A stretch of DNA of 64,000 nt from Maratus speciosus (Eukaryota > Arthropoda > Arachnida > Araneae > Salticidae), in the NCBI GenBank assembly GCA_963932465.1, contig OZ010786.1, positions 269,670,411 to 269,734,410 of the forward strand. Reading direction: 5' to 3'. Made by a program: the position numbers and the translations under genes. Positions 9,771 to 21,989 of the stretch are shown here, in pieces. The notes beneath the pieces are model-generated. The model saw only the letters and a list, made by a program, of their open reading frames with translations. It searched no databases and had not been told where the DNA came from. The first letter of the stretch is position 1, and the number at the start of each line of letters is the position of its first letter.

Positions 9771-11915
9771 GACCTATGTCACACTGTAACTCTCGTATTT
9801 ATGAACCGATTTGGATGTAATTCGGTGTGTACATAGTACACACCAATGTCTCGAGCGAGTTTGTTGGCCAGCTTCATCCGCCATTTTGTTTCAAAATTGC
9901 GGTCATTTAAAATTTTTTTAAAAATTTAAAATTTGAAATGTGGTACCTAAAAATTGAAAATGGAAAAATATTTTTTTCTTATGTATTTGACCTTTATACA
10001 AAGACTCCGGAGCAATTTTTGTTTCGTCTATATCTTAAAAAATGGCTGAGTTATAGCATTTTGAATTTCTAGCGTGGCTGACATTTTGAAACGTCCTGAA
10101 TTTTGTCACGCGATAAAAGGCGTATTTATGAACCGATTTGGATGTAACTTCGTTTATACATAGTACAGACCAATGTCTCGACCGAGTTCGTTGGCCAGCT
10201 TCATCCGCCATTTGTTTAAAAATGGCGGCCATTTAAAATTTTAAGAAAAATTTAAATTTGAAATGTGGTACCAAAACATTGAAAATTGAAAAAATATTTT
10301 TTTTTATGTGTTTGACCTCGATAAAAAGATTCGGGAGCAGTTTTGTTTTCGTCTATGCCTTAAAAAATGGCTGAGTTATAGCATTTTGAATTTCTAGTGT
10401 GGCTGACATTTTGAAACGCCCTGATTTTTGCCACGTGATAACAGACGTATTTATGAACCGATTTGGATGTACCTTGGTGTGTACATAGTACATACAAATA
10501 ACTCAACCGAGTTCGTTGGCCAGCTTCATCCGCTATCTTGTTTCAAAATGGCGGCCATTTAAAAAAATTTTAAAAAATTAAATTTAAAATGTGATACCAA
10601 AAAATTGGAAAATGAAAAAGAGTTTTTTCGTATGTGTTTGACCTTAATACAAAGATTCCGGAACAGGATTTGTTTCGTCTATATCTAAAAAAATGGCTGA
10701 GTTATAACATTTTGAATTTCTATTGTGGCTGACAATTTAAAACGACCTGATTTTTGTCACGCGATAACAGGCGTATTTATGAACCGATTTGAATGTAACT
10801 TGGTCTGTACATAGTACATACCAATGTCTCGACCGAGTTCGTTGGCAAGCTTCATTCGCTATCTTATTTCAAAAGGGTTGCCATTTATAAAAAAAAAATT
10901 TATTTAAAATTTAAAATGAGGTATTAAAAAATTGGAAAATGAAAAAGATTTTTTTTATGTGTTTGGCCTTGATACAAAGATTCTGGAGCAGTTTTTGTTT
11001 CTGAAAATTTGTTCTTTTGTTTATATCTTTAAAAGTGGTTCAATTATAGCACTTTGAATTTCTATCATGGCTAACACTTTGAAACGATCTTGTATTTGTC
11101 TCGCGATACCAGACGTATTCGCCTATTTCGATGGCAGAAGGCATGTGGATAGTATACATCAATATCTCGACCAAGTTCGCTGGCCAGCTTCATCAGCCAT
11201 CTTGTTTCAAAATGGCGGCCATTAAATTAAAAAAAAATATATATTTAAATTGAGGTGCAAAAAAATTAGAAATTGAAAAAGGTTTCTTTCTTAAGTATTT
11301 GACCTTGATATAAGGATTCAGGAGCATTTTTTGTTTGTCTTTATCTTAAAAAATGGCTCAGATATAGCAGTTTCAATTTCTAACGTGGGTGACATTTTGA
11401 AAAATCTGATTTTTTGCCTGCGACAGCACTCGTATATATCAACCGATTCCGATGTGAGTGAGCATGTGCATAGCAATTACTAAGGTCTCGACCAAGTTCA
11501 CTGATTAGCCTCATCCACCATGTTGTCTTAAAATGACAGGCACTTTAAGAAATCGCCGAATTTGGCAGCCAAATATAAGTTACTTTAAATAAAAGCAGCT
11601 TGGATAAAGCTGACTAATTTCGCGAAATTCTCATTCATAAGGATTTAGTATTGATAAAAATTAGTATTGAATCTCCTACATTCGGTTTCCACTTAATTGA
11701 GCTTCGTGTGTTTGAATAATATATGTTGGCTTTTTTAAAATAAGGAATATGAAAGCTACCTCTTCCTCCCGGCACTGGCCGGAAGGACTTTTTCAGTTAT
11801 AAATATTTGTATTGCAGATTTTTGTATTACTTTATATTGATTGTACATAAAATGATAAGATACATGCAAAATACAAAAGTTTAAAAAAGTCTAAGATTTA
11901 TTTCGATTTCATTTG
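9541..11915. repeat. 27-bp inverted repeats bracketing E1
   Basis: The 27 bp at 9541-9567 (starting CAAATGTAATCG) occur reversed at 11889-11915 with one mismatch. They lie 12 bp outside the 5' end of E1 and ~100 bp outside its 3' end. Confidence 0.7.
9580..11789 (+). mobile_element. E1: Helentron-associated (HINE/DINE-like) element, six ~327-bp units
   Basis: The 5' end is a hairpin, AGGTAGCTTT (9580-9589) with AAAGCTACCT (9598-9607). A ~95-bp block conserved in all four copies follows, then (AT)n at 9702-9768. Six tandem units have anchors at 9867, 10194, 10519, 10845, 11183 and about 11515 (spacing 325-338). The 3' part carries AAAGCTACCT again (11752-11761), inverted relative to the 5' arm, then the GC-rich hairpin CCTCCCGGC/GCCGGAAGG ending GGACT at 11789. 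Subterminal inverted repeats, a microsatellite, a minisatellite core and a 3' terminal hairpin without a target duplication are the known layout of Helentron-derived elements. There is no Rep/helicase, so this is non-autonomous. Family assignment is by structure, not by search. Confidence 0.72.
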
Positions 11916-13663
11916 AACGGAATCTAAGTTTTTAGGGTGTTTAAAGTATCATGTTGTATGAATTTTATTTTTATTTTTTAATATTCAATTAGTTTAACTT
12001 ATTTATTACAAAAAAATTAACATTAAATGTAGAACGGATTGAATGAAACATCTTAATATCCGTCCCTTCTCGGGCTTAAACAATGTGGGAAATAAATTTT
12101 GTTTTTATAATTTGTTCTTCAAATTAGGTTTTTGTTTAATATGTCAAGTTTTTTAATAACTACTGCATTCAGACGAACACATTTCAAAATTAATGGAGGG
12201 TACCATCATCATGCTTTGATTCATGAGGTATCGTATCACAATTTGTGATGCAATTTACCTATGTATAATTCAAAATGTTTCACTAGTGCAGTAATACAAG
12301 TTGCTGTACTTTGGGTAAAAACTTCCAATCTGAACGTAAAAAATCTGTTTGAAAATGTCATTTTTATTTCTACTATGACGCCATATCCAACTCTTTTTTA
12401 ATTCTTAAAAAAAACTATTTCAGTAATTTTTCACGTGAAAATTATTATTGAACTAATAATAGACAAATTATTATTACGGCTTTTGAATTATTAGCAACAA
12501 TGAAAAAAAATGTTAAATTTTATTGGAAAAATGTCCGTTGATTCTTAATGAAAAAAGCAAAATTTAGAATTATTGAGAAAGATATTTGAAAAATGTAAAT
12601 AAAAATTAGCCCATGTTACTCTCTGTGTTATAATTCACCCATACACAAAGTCATTTTAACATTCGTTTTGACCCTCACGTCAGGCAAACATTTTCACACT
12701 TTAATTTTGTAATGCTATTAGAATTAGTAAAGAAAAAAAAATGAGTGGCATCAAGGACAAAAAGGCGGGAAGAAAAAAATGAAAAAGTTATGAGCTCCAT
12801 AGGCTTTTCTATGTTAAATTAACATTGAGAAGTGACACTGGAAATAAATAAGTATTGCGCGGTGCTCATTATTCATTACAAGTAACACACAACTGTTTTC
12901 AATGAAACGTGAAATGTATTTTAATTCCTTTAGGAGTTATTGACATCAAAGGCATCTTCGTATAAAACAGATGAATTATTTATTAATTAACATTCTTTTT
13001 GTCAAATTAAAATGTTTCTTCCAACACTGCGATGAGTGAAAAAAAAAAAAAAAAAAAAACCCTTCTACGTTTATTAATTTTCGATTACTTTGTTCCTTCA
13101 TTACACAACTCTAAATAATCGCTAAATCTTTGCTGAATTAATAACGAATGATTTATGGTTGGCTAACGTATAGACATTAAGTTTATGGATCCTCAGAGTT
13201 TAAACAAGATAAAAAAGACTGAAGGAAAGATAATTGAGATTTTAATTATCATTAAGGCATGCAAAATAAATAAAGATGAAACAGAAAAAAAAAAAAACTT
13301 AATTATAATGATTTAGCAAATGAATTATTTTTTAAAATAGTGATTTTTTTTAAATTCCGAATTCCACTGTTATTTCATGAACTTAAAGAAGATTAATTTT
13401 TTTTTTACTAAAACAATATTTGAAGAAAGGTGTTACATTTTTTTTTCAATAATTTTCAACGATATAAAAAGAAGATGAACTATTCTGATAGTAATCCCCT
13501 GTTTTATTAATCTTAGAAATTCGTTGTTTTTCGACTTGTTTTCGACTAATACATTAACTGTAAAATTAGAAACATTGCAAAAAGTTGCTGAAATGGAAAC
13601 AGGTTACAACAAATTTCATACAATGAAACCTGTTCTAAAATGCGATTTCATTATTTTTTCAGG
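11790..13663. other. AT-rich intergenic DNA with direct repeat and poly-A
   Basis: Apart from the 27-bp inverted repeat end (11889-11915), the right copy of the direct repeat (12864-13024) and an A20 tract at about 13040, no gene, RNA or further boundary was identified. Confidence 0.5.
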
Positions 13664-14160
13664 TTCGTTTGCTTTAATCAATTGATGGGTGCATGCACGT
13701 CCGGTTGACTCAAACTTGCTTCGGCGCCGGAGGATGACCAGGAACCCGGCCGAGGACACCGTGGCGATCCCTTCCTTTAAGAAACAGACGAAAGTGAGGT
13801 CTCTGAAGGGTGCTGGCCGCCGACTTCGTTTCCATGCACCTGAGTAGTCTGTCTTTGGCGTTATCGTGAGGAAAACGACAGCCCACTCACGGTCTTGAAG
13901 GTCTATGAGGCCTTGTCAAGGAGGTTCCAAAAGATGGAGCAGTCATAAATGACGTCAAGTTCATGTCCCCCTCTGGCGTCCGCCATATTTACCCGAGTCT
14001 TTCACTGGAGATTGTTGATTGGACTGCTATGCGAAATTTGACTTTCCATAAGACTTTTAGCATTAGTGCGAAATCCTGCAGTTTCATTGGCTATCGGTTC
14101 ACCGATAGCCAATGAAAGTGAACCGAACTTCTTTCCCAGAAAGGACAAGTATAAGAGTAG
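13664..14160 (+). other. GC-rich island with CCAAT and CRE motifs
   Basis: This ~500-bp patch is much richer in G+C than its surroundings (CGGCGCCGG, ACCCGGCCGAGG near 13.72-13.75 kb). It contains a CRE octamer (TGACGTCA, about 13951), CCGCCATATT (about 13980), ATTGG/CCAAT boxes and a TATAAGAG at about 14151. No open frame of note starts here. The part from about 13978 to 14145 is homologous, inverted, to 21590-21700, so at least that portion is repetitive. It could be a degraded gene promoter, a processed fragment or a transposon end. Confidence 0.4.
14082..14117. repeat. perfect 17-bp hairpin carrying CCAAT boxes
   Basis: TTTCATTGGCTATCGGT (14082-14098) and its exact reverse complement (14101-14117) are separated by only two bases. 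Each arm holds an ATTGG/CCAAT element. The homologous sequence at 21.6 kb has only one arm, so the inversion is specific to this copy. Confidence 0.85.
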
Positions 14161-14212
14161 AATATTGTGCAAAGGCAGCACATGGTATTTTGGTAGAAAA
14201 AGTGTATGAATG

Positions 14213-14290
14213 ATCTAGCCCAGTGGTTAAGACTAGGGCTGGTTAAGGTTTTGCATTTGTGGTCCTAATATTGCGTATTCTGTCCCACCG
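14213..14290 (+). repeat. degraded tRNA-like sequence (possible SINE head)
   Basis: TAGCCCAGTGGTTAAGAC at about 14218 is a good pol III box A (TRGCNNAGTGG type). A box B is expected ~35-45 bp downstream, where GGTCCTAATATTGC gives only a weak match. No cloverleaf can be completed. Confidence 0.3.
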
Positions 14291-14479
14291 CTGGCATTTT
14301 CACTTTTTTAGAGTTTTGCTTTGATTTTTATTAAGTCAGTTAGTAAAAGACAGTTGAGTCAGTTCCTTTGTAAATTTTTTAAAATAATTAAATTAAAAAA
14401 ATCATTTAATTTGTTTTTTTTCTTAATAATTAAACATTTATTAAAATGCAATAACAAATCCCCTAGGCTTACATCATAA

Positions 14480-15034
14480 CATTTTCATGTTGGAACTTTA
14501 TGAAGTTCTGATAATTTTAAATTTATCTGTTACTATAGTAATAGATAAATGTAAAAGTATCAGAATTAATATACTAAAGCTTTTTTTTTATTTTAAAATT
14601 GGCCTTAAAACATTAAAATCTTTATTATTTTTTGATAGGTTACTTTATAATTTTTTTATTGTAAATATAATACAGATAATTTAACTAAATTTTAAAATTC
14701 ATATTATTTACAAGGTATTTTTCTAATAAATAAATTTCTTTAATTATTAAAGTTTAATAATATTTTCTTAACACATTAAGAATCTTTTTTTGTTTTGTTG
14801 GATTTTTAATAACAGATAAAAAGTTTAAAATTGCAGAATTAATTTATTATCTTATCAGAATTTTAATATAATAAAGTTTTTATCTTTTAAAATTATCCTT
14901 GATACATAAAAATGTTTATAAATTTATTATAGGTTACTTTGTAATTTTTTATTGTAAATACAATACTGTTAATTAAATTATTATTTTTTTAATTCCTATG
15001 ATTTATAAGATATTTTTTTAATAAGTAAATGTCT
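14480..15034. repeat. AT-rich direct repeat, ~294-bp period
   Basis: A GGTTACTTT(A/G)TAATTTTTT core followed by TATTGTAAATA occurs at 14638 and 14932 with similar flanks, so two diverged units lie in tandem. Weaker relatives appear at about 15870 and 21080. No coding potential. Confidence 0.5.
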
Positions 15035-15670
15035 TTAAGGGGACAAGGGACCTTTAAACTCATTTTTTTATTGCACTTTAAATGCTAATCAAGGGCACAC
15101 CATATGAATTATGGAGTATATTTATCACACAAGAAATGAAGAAAAAAAAAATTTTTTGAGAAAAATAAGGAATTTTCGTGAATATTTTAAGCGTTATCAA
15201 GAACATTCAAGATGTCCCAACCTCATTCCCTATCAATTAAAATCCCCAATATTTTTTATGCTAGTTTGGCTTACATATACAAATAAAACTGTGTATAGTT
15301 TTTTTTAACTAAATATAATTGAAAAAGTTAAAAGTAGTTAAGTGCAGAAATAGGATGCAAAAAATGCTGAAAATTTCATAAAATTTAGGAAATATTTTTT
15401 TTCTTACCTTTATGTTCAAATATATAAAATTCGATGCACAGTTTTATTTGTATATGTAAACCAAACTGGCATAAACAATATTGGGGATTTTAACTGATAC
15501 GGAATTAGGTTGGCACATTTTGAAAGTGCTGGATAACACTTAAAATATTCAGGAAAAATCCTTATTTTTCTACATTTTTTTTTTAAATATATAGTGTGCC
15601 CTTGAATAGTATTTAAAGTGCAATTTAAAGAAAACAAAAATATGAGTTTTAATGTCCCTTGTCCTTTTAA
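15035..15670. mobile_element. TTAA-flanked palindromic MITE
   Basis: Two ~260-bp arms (about 15039-15300 and 15430-15666) are near-perfect reverse complements, starting GGACAAGGGAC and ending GTCCCTTGTCC, around a ~120-bp centre. TTAA borders both sides (15035-15038 and 15667-15670). The TTAA flank points to a piggyBac-type transposase as mobiliser, although the ends begin with G rather than the usual CCC. The small frames at 15111-15308 (+) and 15416-15637 (-) are the two arms read in mirror image, not genes. Confidence 0.7.
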
Positions 15671-15739
15671 TAATTATAATGTAATAATAATATATTCTTA
15701 ACTTATATAATACTTAACTTATATAATCTTAACTTATGT

Positions 15740-15742
<3 letters not shown>

Positions 15743-15778
<36 letters not shown>
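15743..15778. repeat. (TA)n microsatellite
   Basis: Uninterrupted TA dinucleotides. An A20 tract follows at about 15840. Confidence 0.95.
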
Positions 15779-15783
<5 letters not shown>

Positions 15784-16019
15784 TAGAAGTAATTTATTGA
15801 AGTGTTCGTTTTTAAAAATTAAGTTCTCTCTTTCATATTAAAAAAAAAAAAAAAAAAAAATTATCAATTTATCAGTTTCTTTCTAATTTTTTATTGTATA
15901 TTCAATACTACTAAATTCTGATGACTTATAAACTGTATATCTGTTGCAATAAAGTGTAATATACATCAAGCATAAACAAAATATATTATGATATTAATTT
16001 CAATATATATATTTAAAAA

Positions 16020-18511
16020 AGTCCTTCCGGCCAGTGCCGGGAGGAAGAGGTAGCTTTCATAATCCTTATTTAAAAAAAGCCAACTTATATCATGCAAACA
16101 CACGAAGCTCAATTTAGTGGAAACCGAATATAGGAGATTCAATACTAATTTTTATCAATATAATGAATGAGAATTTCGCAAAATTAGTCAGCTTTATCCA
16201 AGCTGCTTTTCTTTAAAGTAACTTATATTTGGCTGCCAAATTCGGCAATTTCTTAAAATGCCTGTCATTTTAAGACAACATGGTGGATGAGGCTAAGCAG
16301 TGAACTTGGTCGAGACCTTAGTAATTGCTGTGGACATGCTCACTCACATCGGAATCGGTTAATATATAGGAGTGCTGTCGCATGCAAAAAATCAGATTTT
16401 TCAAAATGTCACCCACTTTAGAAATTGAAACTGCTATATCTGAGCCATTTTTTAAGGTAAAGACAAACAAAAAATGCTCCTGAATCCTTATATCAAGATC
16501 AAATACTTAAGAAAGAAACCTTTTTCAATTTCTAATTTTTTTGCACCTCACTTTAAATATATATATATATTTTAATTTAATGGCGGCCATTTTGAAACAA
16601 GATGGCTGATGAATCTGGCCAGCGAACTTGGTCGAGGTGTTGATGCTATCCACATGCCTTCTTACATCGAAATAGGCGAATACGTGTGTTATCGCGTGAC
16701 AAATACAAGATCGTTTCAAAATGTTAGCCATGCTAGAAATTCAAAGTGCTATAAATCAACCATTTTTTAAGATATCAACAAAAGAACAAATTTTCAGAAA
16801 CAAAAACTGCTCCGGAATCTTTGTATCAAGGCCAAACACATAAAAAAAAAATCTTTTTCATTTTCCAATTTTTTAATACCTCCTTTTGAATTTTAAATTT
16901 AATTTTATTTAAATGGCAACCCTTTTGAAACAAGATGGCGAATGAAGCTGGTCAACGAACTCGGACGAGACATTGGTATGTACTATGTACAGACCAAGTT
17001 ACATCCAAATAGGTTCATAAATACGCCTATTATCGCGTGACAAAAATCAGGTCGTTTTAAAATGTCAGCTACAAGAGAAATTCAAAATGCTATTACTCAG
17101 CCATTTTTTTTTTTTTAGATATAGACGAAAGGAAAACTGTTCCGGAGTCTTTGTATTAAGGTCAAACACATACAAAAAAAATCTTTTTCATTTTCCAAAT
17201 TTTGGTATCTCATTTAAATTTTTTTATTTTTTAATTTTTTTAAATGGCCGCCATTTTGAAACAAGATGGCGGATGAAGCTGGCCAACGAACTCGGTCGAG
17301 ATATTTGTATGTACTATGTACACACCAAGGTACATCCAAGTCGGTTCATAAATACGCCTGTTATTACGTGAGAAAAATCAGGACGTTTCAAAATGTCAGC
17401 CACGCTAGAAATTCAAAATGCTATAACTCCGCCATTTCTTAAGATATAGACGAAACAAAAACTGCTCCCGAATCTTTTTATCAAGGTCAAACACATAAGA
17501 AGAAAATATTTTTTCAATTTTCAATTTTTGGTACCACATTTCAAATTTAAATTTTTCTTTAAAATTTAAATGGCCGCCATTTTTAAACAAGATGGCGGGT
17601 GAAGCTGGCCAACGAACCCGGTCGAGACATTGGTATGTACTATGTATAAACGAAGTTACATCCAAATCGGTTCATAAATACGCCTTTTATCGCGTGACAA
17701 AATTCAGGACGTTTCAAAATGTCAGCCACGCTAGAAATTCAAAATGCTATAACTCAGACATTTTTTAAGATATAGACGAAACAAAAACTGCTCCGAAATC
17801 TTTGTATAAAGGTCAAATACATAAGAAAAAAATATTTTTCCATTTTCAATTTTTTGGTACCACATTTCAAATTTTAAATTTTTAAAAAAATTTTAAATGG
17901 CCGCCATTTTGAAACAAAATGGCTGATGAAGCTGGCCAACGAACTCGGTCGAGAGATTGGTATGTACTATGTACACACCGAATTACACCCAAATCGGTTC
18001 ATAAATACGCCTTTTATCGCGTGACAAAATTCAGGACGTTTCAAAATGTCAGCCACGCTAGAAATTCAAAATGCTATAACTCAGCCATTTTTTAAGATAT
18101 AGACAAAACAAAAACTGCTCCGGAATCTTTGTATAAAGGTCAAATTCATAAGAAAAAAATATGTTTTCATTTTTAATTTTTTGGTACCACATTTCAAGTT
18201 TTAAATTTTTTTTTAATTTTTAAATGGCCGCCATTTTGAAACAAAACGGCGGATGAAGCTGGCCAACGAACTCGGTCGAGACATTGGTATGTACTATGTA
18301 CACACCGAAATACATCGAAATCGGTTCATAATTACGGGAGTTACAGTGTGACATAGGTCATATATATATATATATATATATATATCAATTTTGAACGGAG
18401 GTTGGTTTCGGGGTCTGGGGGTCATGATCGATGAAAATATACCAAATTTTTTTGAAATCGCTTTCCTCCGAACGGCTGCAATAGGTAGCTTTTTTGTAAA
18501 GAAAGCTACCT
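16020..18511 (-). mobile_element. E2: HINE/DINE-like element, seven units, reverse orientation
   Basis: This is the same element as E1, inverted. The terminal GC hairpin is at about 16021-16044, followed by the subterminal arm AGGTAGCTTT. Seven tandem units have anchors at 16289, 16611, 16944, 17275, 17601, 17928 and 18255 (spacing 322-333). The (AT)n tract is at 18360-18385, then the conserved ~100-bp block, and the 5' hairpin ends at 18511. The hairpin loop reads CTTTACAA instead of the CATTACAA of E1 and E4, and E3 shares this variant. Units near the (AT)n side are more alike than those near the GC-hairpin side, which suggests array growth from that end. Confidence 0.72.
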
Positions 18512-18535
18512 AATAGCGATTATTATGGAGATTTT
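18512..18535. other. 24-bp spacer at the centre of the E2/E3 palindrome
   Basis: This unique spacer separates the head-to-head 5' ends of E2 and E3. It is the axis of a ~5.0-kb inverted repeat covering 16020-21044. Confidence 0.85.
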
Positions 18536-18659
18536 AGGTAGCTTTCTTTACAAAAAAGCTACCTATTGCAGCCGTTCGGAGGAAAGCGATTTCAAAAAAT
18601 TTTGGTATATTTTCATCGATCATGACCCCCAGACCCCGAAACCACCCTCCGTTCAAAAT

Positions 18660-18705
<46 letters not shown>

Positions 18706-21044
18706 CCTATGTCACACTGTAACTCCCGTAATTATGAACCGATTTCGATGTAATTCGGTGTGTACATAGTACATACCAATGTCTCGACCGAGTTCGTTGG
18801 CCAGCTTCATCCGCCGTTTTGTTTCAAAATGGCGGCCATTTAAAATTTTTAAAAAAATTTAAAACTTGAAATGTGGTACCAAAAAATTAAAAATGGAAAA
18901 ATATTTTTTTCTTATGTATTTGACCTTTATACAAAGATTCCGGAGCAGTTTTTGTTTCGTCTATATCTAGGAAAATGGCTGAGTTATAGCATTTTGAATT
19001 TCTAGCGTGGCTGACATTTTGAAACGTCCTGAAATTCGTCACGCGATAAAAGGCGTAATTATGAACCGATTTGGATGTAATTCGGTGTGTACATAGTACA
19101 TACCAATCTCTCGACCGAGTTCGTTGGCCAGCTTCATCCGCCATTTTGTTTCAAAATGGCGGCCATTTAAAATTTTTTTAAAAATTTAAAATTTGAAATG
19201 TGGTACCAAAAAATTGAAAATGGAAAAATATTTTTTTTTTATGTATTTGACCTTTATACAAAGATTTCGGAGCAGTTTTTGTTTCGTCTATATCTTAAAA
19301 AATGGCTGAGTTATAGCATTTTGAATTTCTAGCGTGGCTGACATTTTGAAACGTCCTGAATTTTGTCACGCGATAAAAGGCGTATTTATTAACCGATTTG
19401 GATGTAACTTCGTTTATACATAGTACATACCAATGTCTCGACCGGGTTCGTTGGCCAGCTTCACCCGCCATCTTGTTTAAAAATGGCGGCCATTTAAATT
19501 TTTATGAAAAATTTAAATTTGAAATGTGGTACCAAAAATTGAAAATTGAAAAAATATTTTCTTCTTATGTGTTTGACCTTGATAAAAAGATTCGGGAGCA
19601 GTTTTTGTTTCGTCTATATCTTAAGAAATGGCTGAGTTATAGCATTTTGAATTTCTAGCGTGGCTGACATTTTGAAACGTCCTGATTTTTCTCACGTAAT
19701 AACAGGCGTATTTATGAACCGACTTGGATGTACCTTGGTGTGTACATAGTACATACAAATATCTCGACCGAGTTCGTTGGCCAGCTTCATCCGCCATCTT
19801 GTTTCAAAATGGCGGCCATTTAAAAAAATTAAAAAATAAAAAAATTTAAATGAGATACCAAAAAATTGGAAAATGGAAAAGATTTTTTTGTATGTGTTTG
19901 ACCTTAATACAAAGATTCCGGAGCGGTTTTTCTTTCGTCTATATCTAAAAAAAAAATGGCTGAGTAATAGCATTTTGAATTTCTCTTGTGGCTGACATTT
20001 TAAAACGACCTGATTTTTGTCACGCGATAACAGGCGTATTTATGAACCTATTTGAATGTAACTTGGTCTGTACATAGTACATACCAATGTCTCGACCGAG
20101 TTCGTTGGCCAGCTTCATTCGCCATCTTGTTTCAAAAGGGTTGCCATTTAAAAAAAAATTAAATTTAAAATTCAAAATGAGGTATTAAAAAATTGGAAAA
20201 TGAAAAAGATTTTTTTATGTGTTTGGCCTTGATACAAAGATTCCGGAGCAGTTTTTGTTTCTGAAAATTTGTTCTTTTGTTGATATCTTAAAAAATGGTT
20301 GATTTATAGCACTTTGAATTTCTAGCATGGCTAACATTTTGAAACGATCTTATATTTGTCACGCGATAATACACGTATTCGCCTATTTCGATGTAAGAAG
20401 GCATGTGGATAGTATACATCAACACCTCGACCAAGTTCGCTGGCCAGATTCATCAGCCATCTTGTTTCAAAATGGCGGCCATTAAATTAAAAAATATATA
20501 TATATATTTAAAGTGAGGTGCAAAAGAATTAGAAATTGAAAAAGGTTTCTTTCTTAAGTATTTGATCTTGATATAAGGATTCAGGAGCATTTTTTGTTTG
20601 TCTTTATCTTAAAAAATGGCTCAGATATAGCAGTTTCAATTTCTATTGTGGGTGACATTTTGAAAAATCTGATTTTTTGCATGCGACAGCACTCCTCTGT
20701 ATTAACCGATTCCGATGTGAGTGAGCATGTGCACAGCAATTACTAAGGTCTCGACAAAGTTCACTGCTTAGCCTCATCCACCATGTTGTCTTAAAATGAC
20801 AGGCATTTTAAGAAATTGCCGAATTTGGCAGCCAAATATAAGTTACTTTAAAGAAAAGCAGCTTGGATAAAGCTGACTAATTTCGCGAAATTCTCATTCA
20901 TTATATTGATAAAAATTAGTATTGAATCTCCTATATTCAGTTTCCACTAAATTGAGCTTCGTGTGTTTGCATGATATAAGTTGGCTTTTTTAAAATAAGG
21001 ATTATGAAAGCTACCTCTTCCTCCCGGCACTGGCCGGAAGGACT
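18536..21044 (+). mobile_element. E3: HINE/DINE-like element, seven units, forward orientation
   Basis: E3 mirrors E2: 5' hairpin at 18536, conserved block, (AT)n at 18662-18703, seven ~327-bp units, subterminal arm AAAGCTACCT near 21007-21016 and the terminal hairpin ending GGACT at 21044. It is very similar to E2 throughout; the longest comparable frames (17405-17665 and 19398-19658) differ at two residues. There are still scattered substitutions and the outer flanks differ, so the two are separate DNA segments rather than one sequence read twice. Confidence 0.72.
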
Positions 21045-21589
21045 TTTTGTTTTTATCTTTATTTATTAATTTATTATCAGTTGCTTTCCAATTTTTATTC
21101 GAAATCTAATAATGTAATTATAATTTTACTCCATAATACCACTTAGGAGCTAATGTTATATAATTAAAATAAAATATCTACTTAAATGTAGTAATAGTAT
21201 CTCCTAAATTGACACAGAAAAATATTTTCATCTATCTATATAGAATTTCTTTAGTTAAGCTGCTAGAACTTTAATATTGATTGCAAATATCTGAGTAAAC
21301 AATAAAAAAGTTATATAGCATCTACTTGTTATAGCAATCTAATTATTTTATCATAATTTAACTCAGTGAATGTTGTTTTTGAGTTGTTGATATTTTTGTA
21401 ATAGAAAATTAATTCAAATTTAATAGTTAATTATATATTATGTTATTAACTCTATAAAAACTGATTTTGTGTTAAATATGACAAATATATACGCTTTTTT
21501 TAATGCATCAAGTTATTATTATCAAGAAATACAATTGATGAAATGAGTAGCAGCGCTGTTACTCGTAAAGTAGATTATTCCCTTTCAGG
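21045..21589. other. AT-rich sequence, no gene seen
   Basis: A weak relative of the 294-bp repeat core lies near 21080. Nothing else was recognised. Confidence 0.5.
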
Positions 21590-21910
21590 GAAAGAAGTCC
21601 GGTTCACCGACAGCCAATGAAATTGCCGGTTTTTCCACTAATGCTAAAAGTCTTATGGAAAGTCAAATTTCGCGACTGCTATCGGTCAAAGTTAAATATG
21701 GCGGCCGCAGGAGAAGGAAAAAAACTGGTTTTTCCTCGTCAATTCTCCTTTCTTTTCACAGCTCCAGGGGCACAGTCTTCTTTGTGTCGTTCGAAGCAGG
21801 TGTATGCACTGCATAGGCGTAACCATAGGCGTAGAGTTTTCAAAATTATTGGAGGGGCTCAGCCAGTGGCGGAGACAGGGGGGTGGGGGCGGGGGGGTTC
21901 TACATTCCCT
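21590..21910 (-). repeat. inverted copy of the 13.98-14.15 kb sequence, followed by G-rich repeat end
   Basis: 21590-21700 is the reverse complement of 13978-14145 in conserved blocks (for example CTAAAAGTCTTATGGAAAGT). It includes one CCAAT box and a CGGCCGC site. Just downstream, CATAGGCGTAGAG (21824-21836), TTGGAGGGGC and G-runs (about 21879-21898) match the repeat family seen at 27.43-27.51 kb and, less closely, 30.95 kb. Confidence 0.5.
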
Positions 21911-21989
21911 GGAACAGGGAATTAATTTACTAAGTAATGAATACAAAAATAGTATAACCTCGTAAGACAAAATTACAAATAACAGCTAA

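Noticed and set aside
16020..21044. Fold-back assembly artefact
   Set aside because: The arms differ at scattered positions and the outer flanks are unrelated, which a fold-back read would not produce; still worth confirming with long reads.
21617..21925. 102-codon frame with a Met-rich start near a CCAAT box
   Set aside because: It covers the inverted GC-rich repeat and a G-run repeat end; no homology recognised and no splice or polyadenylation support.
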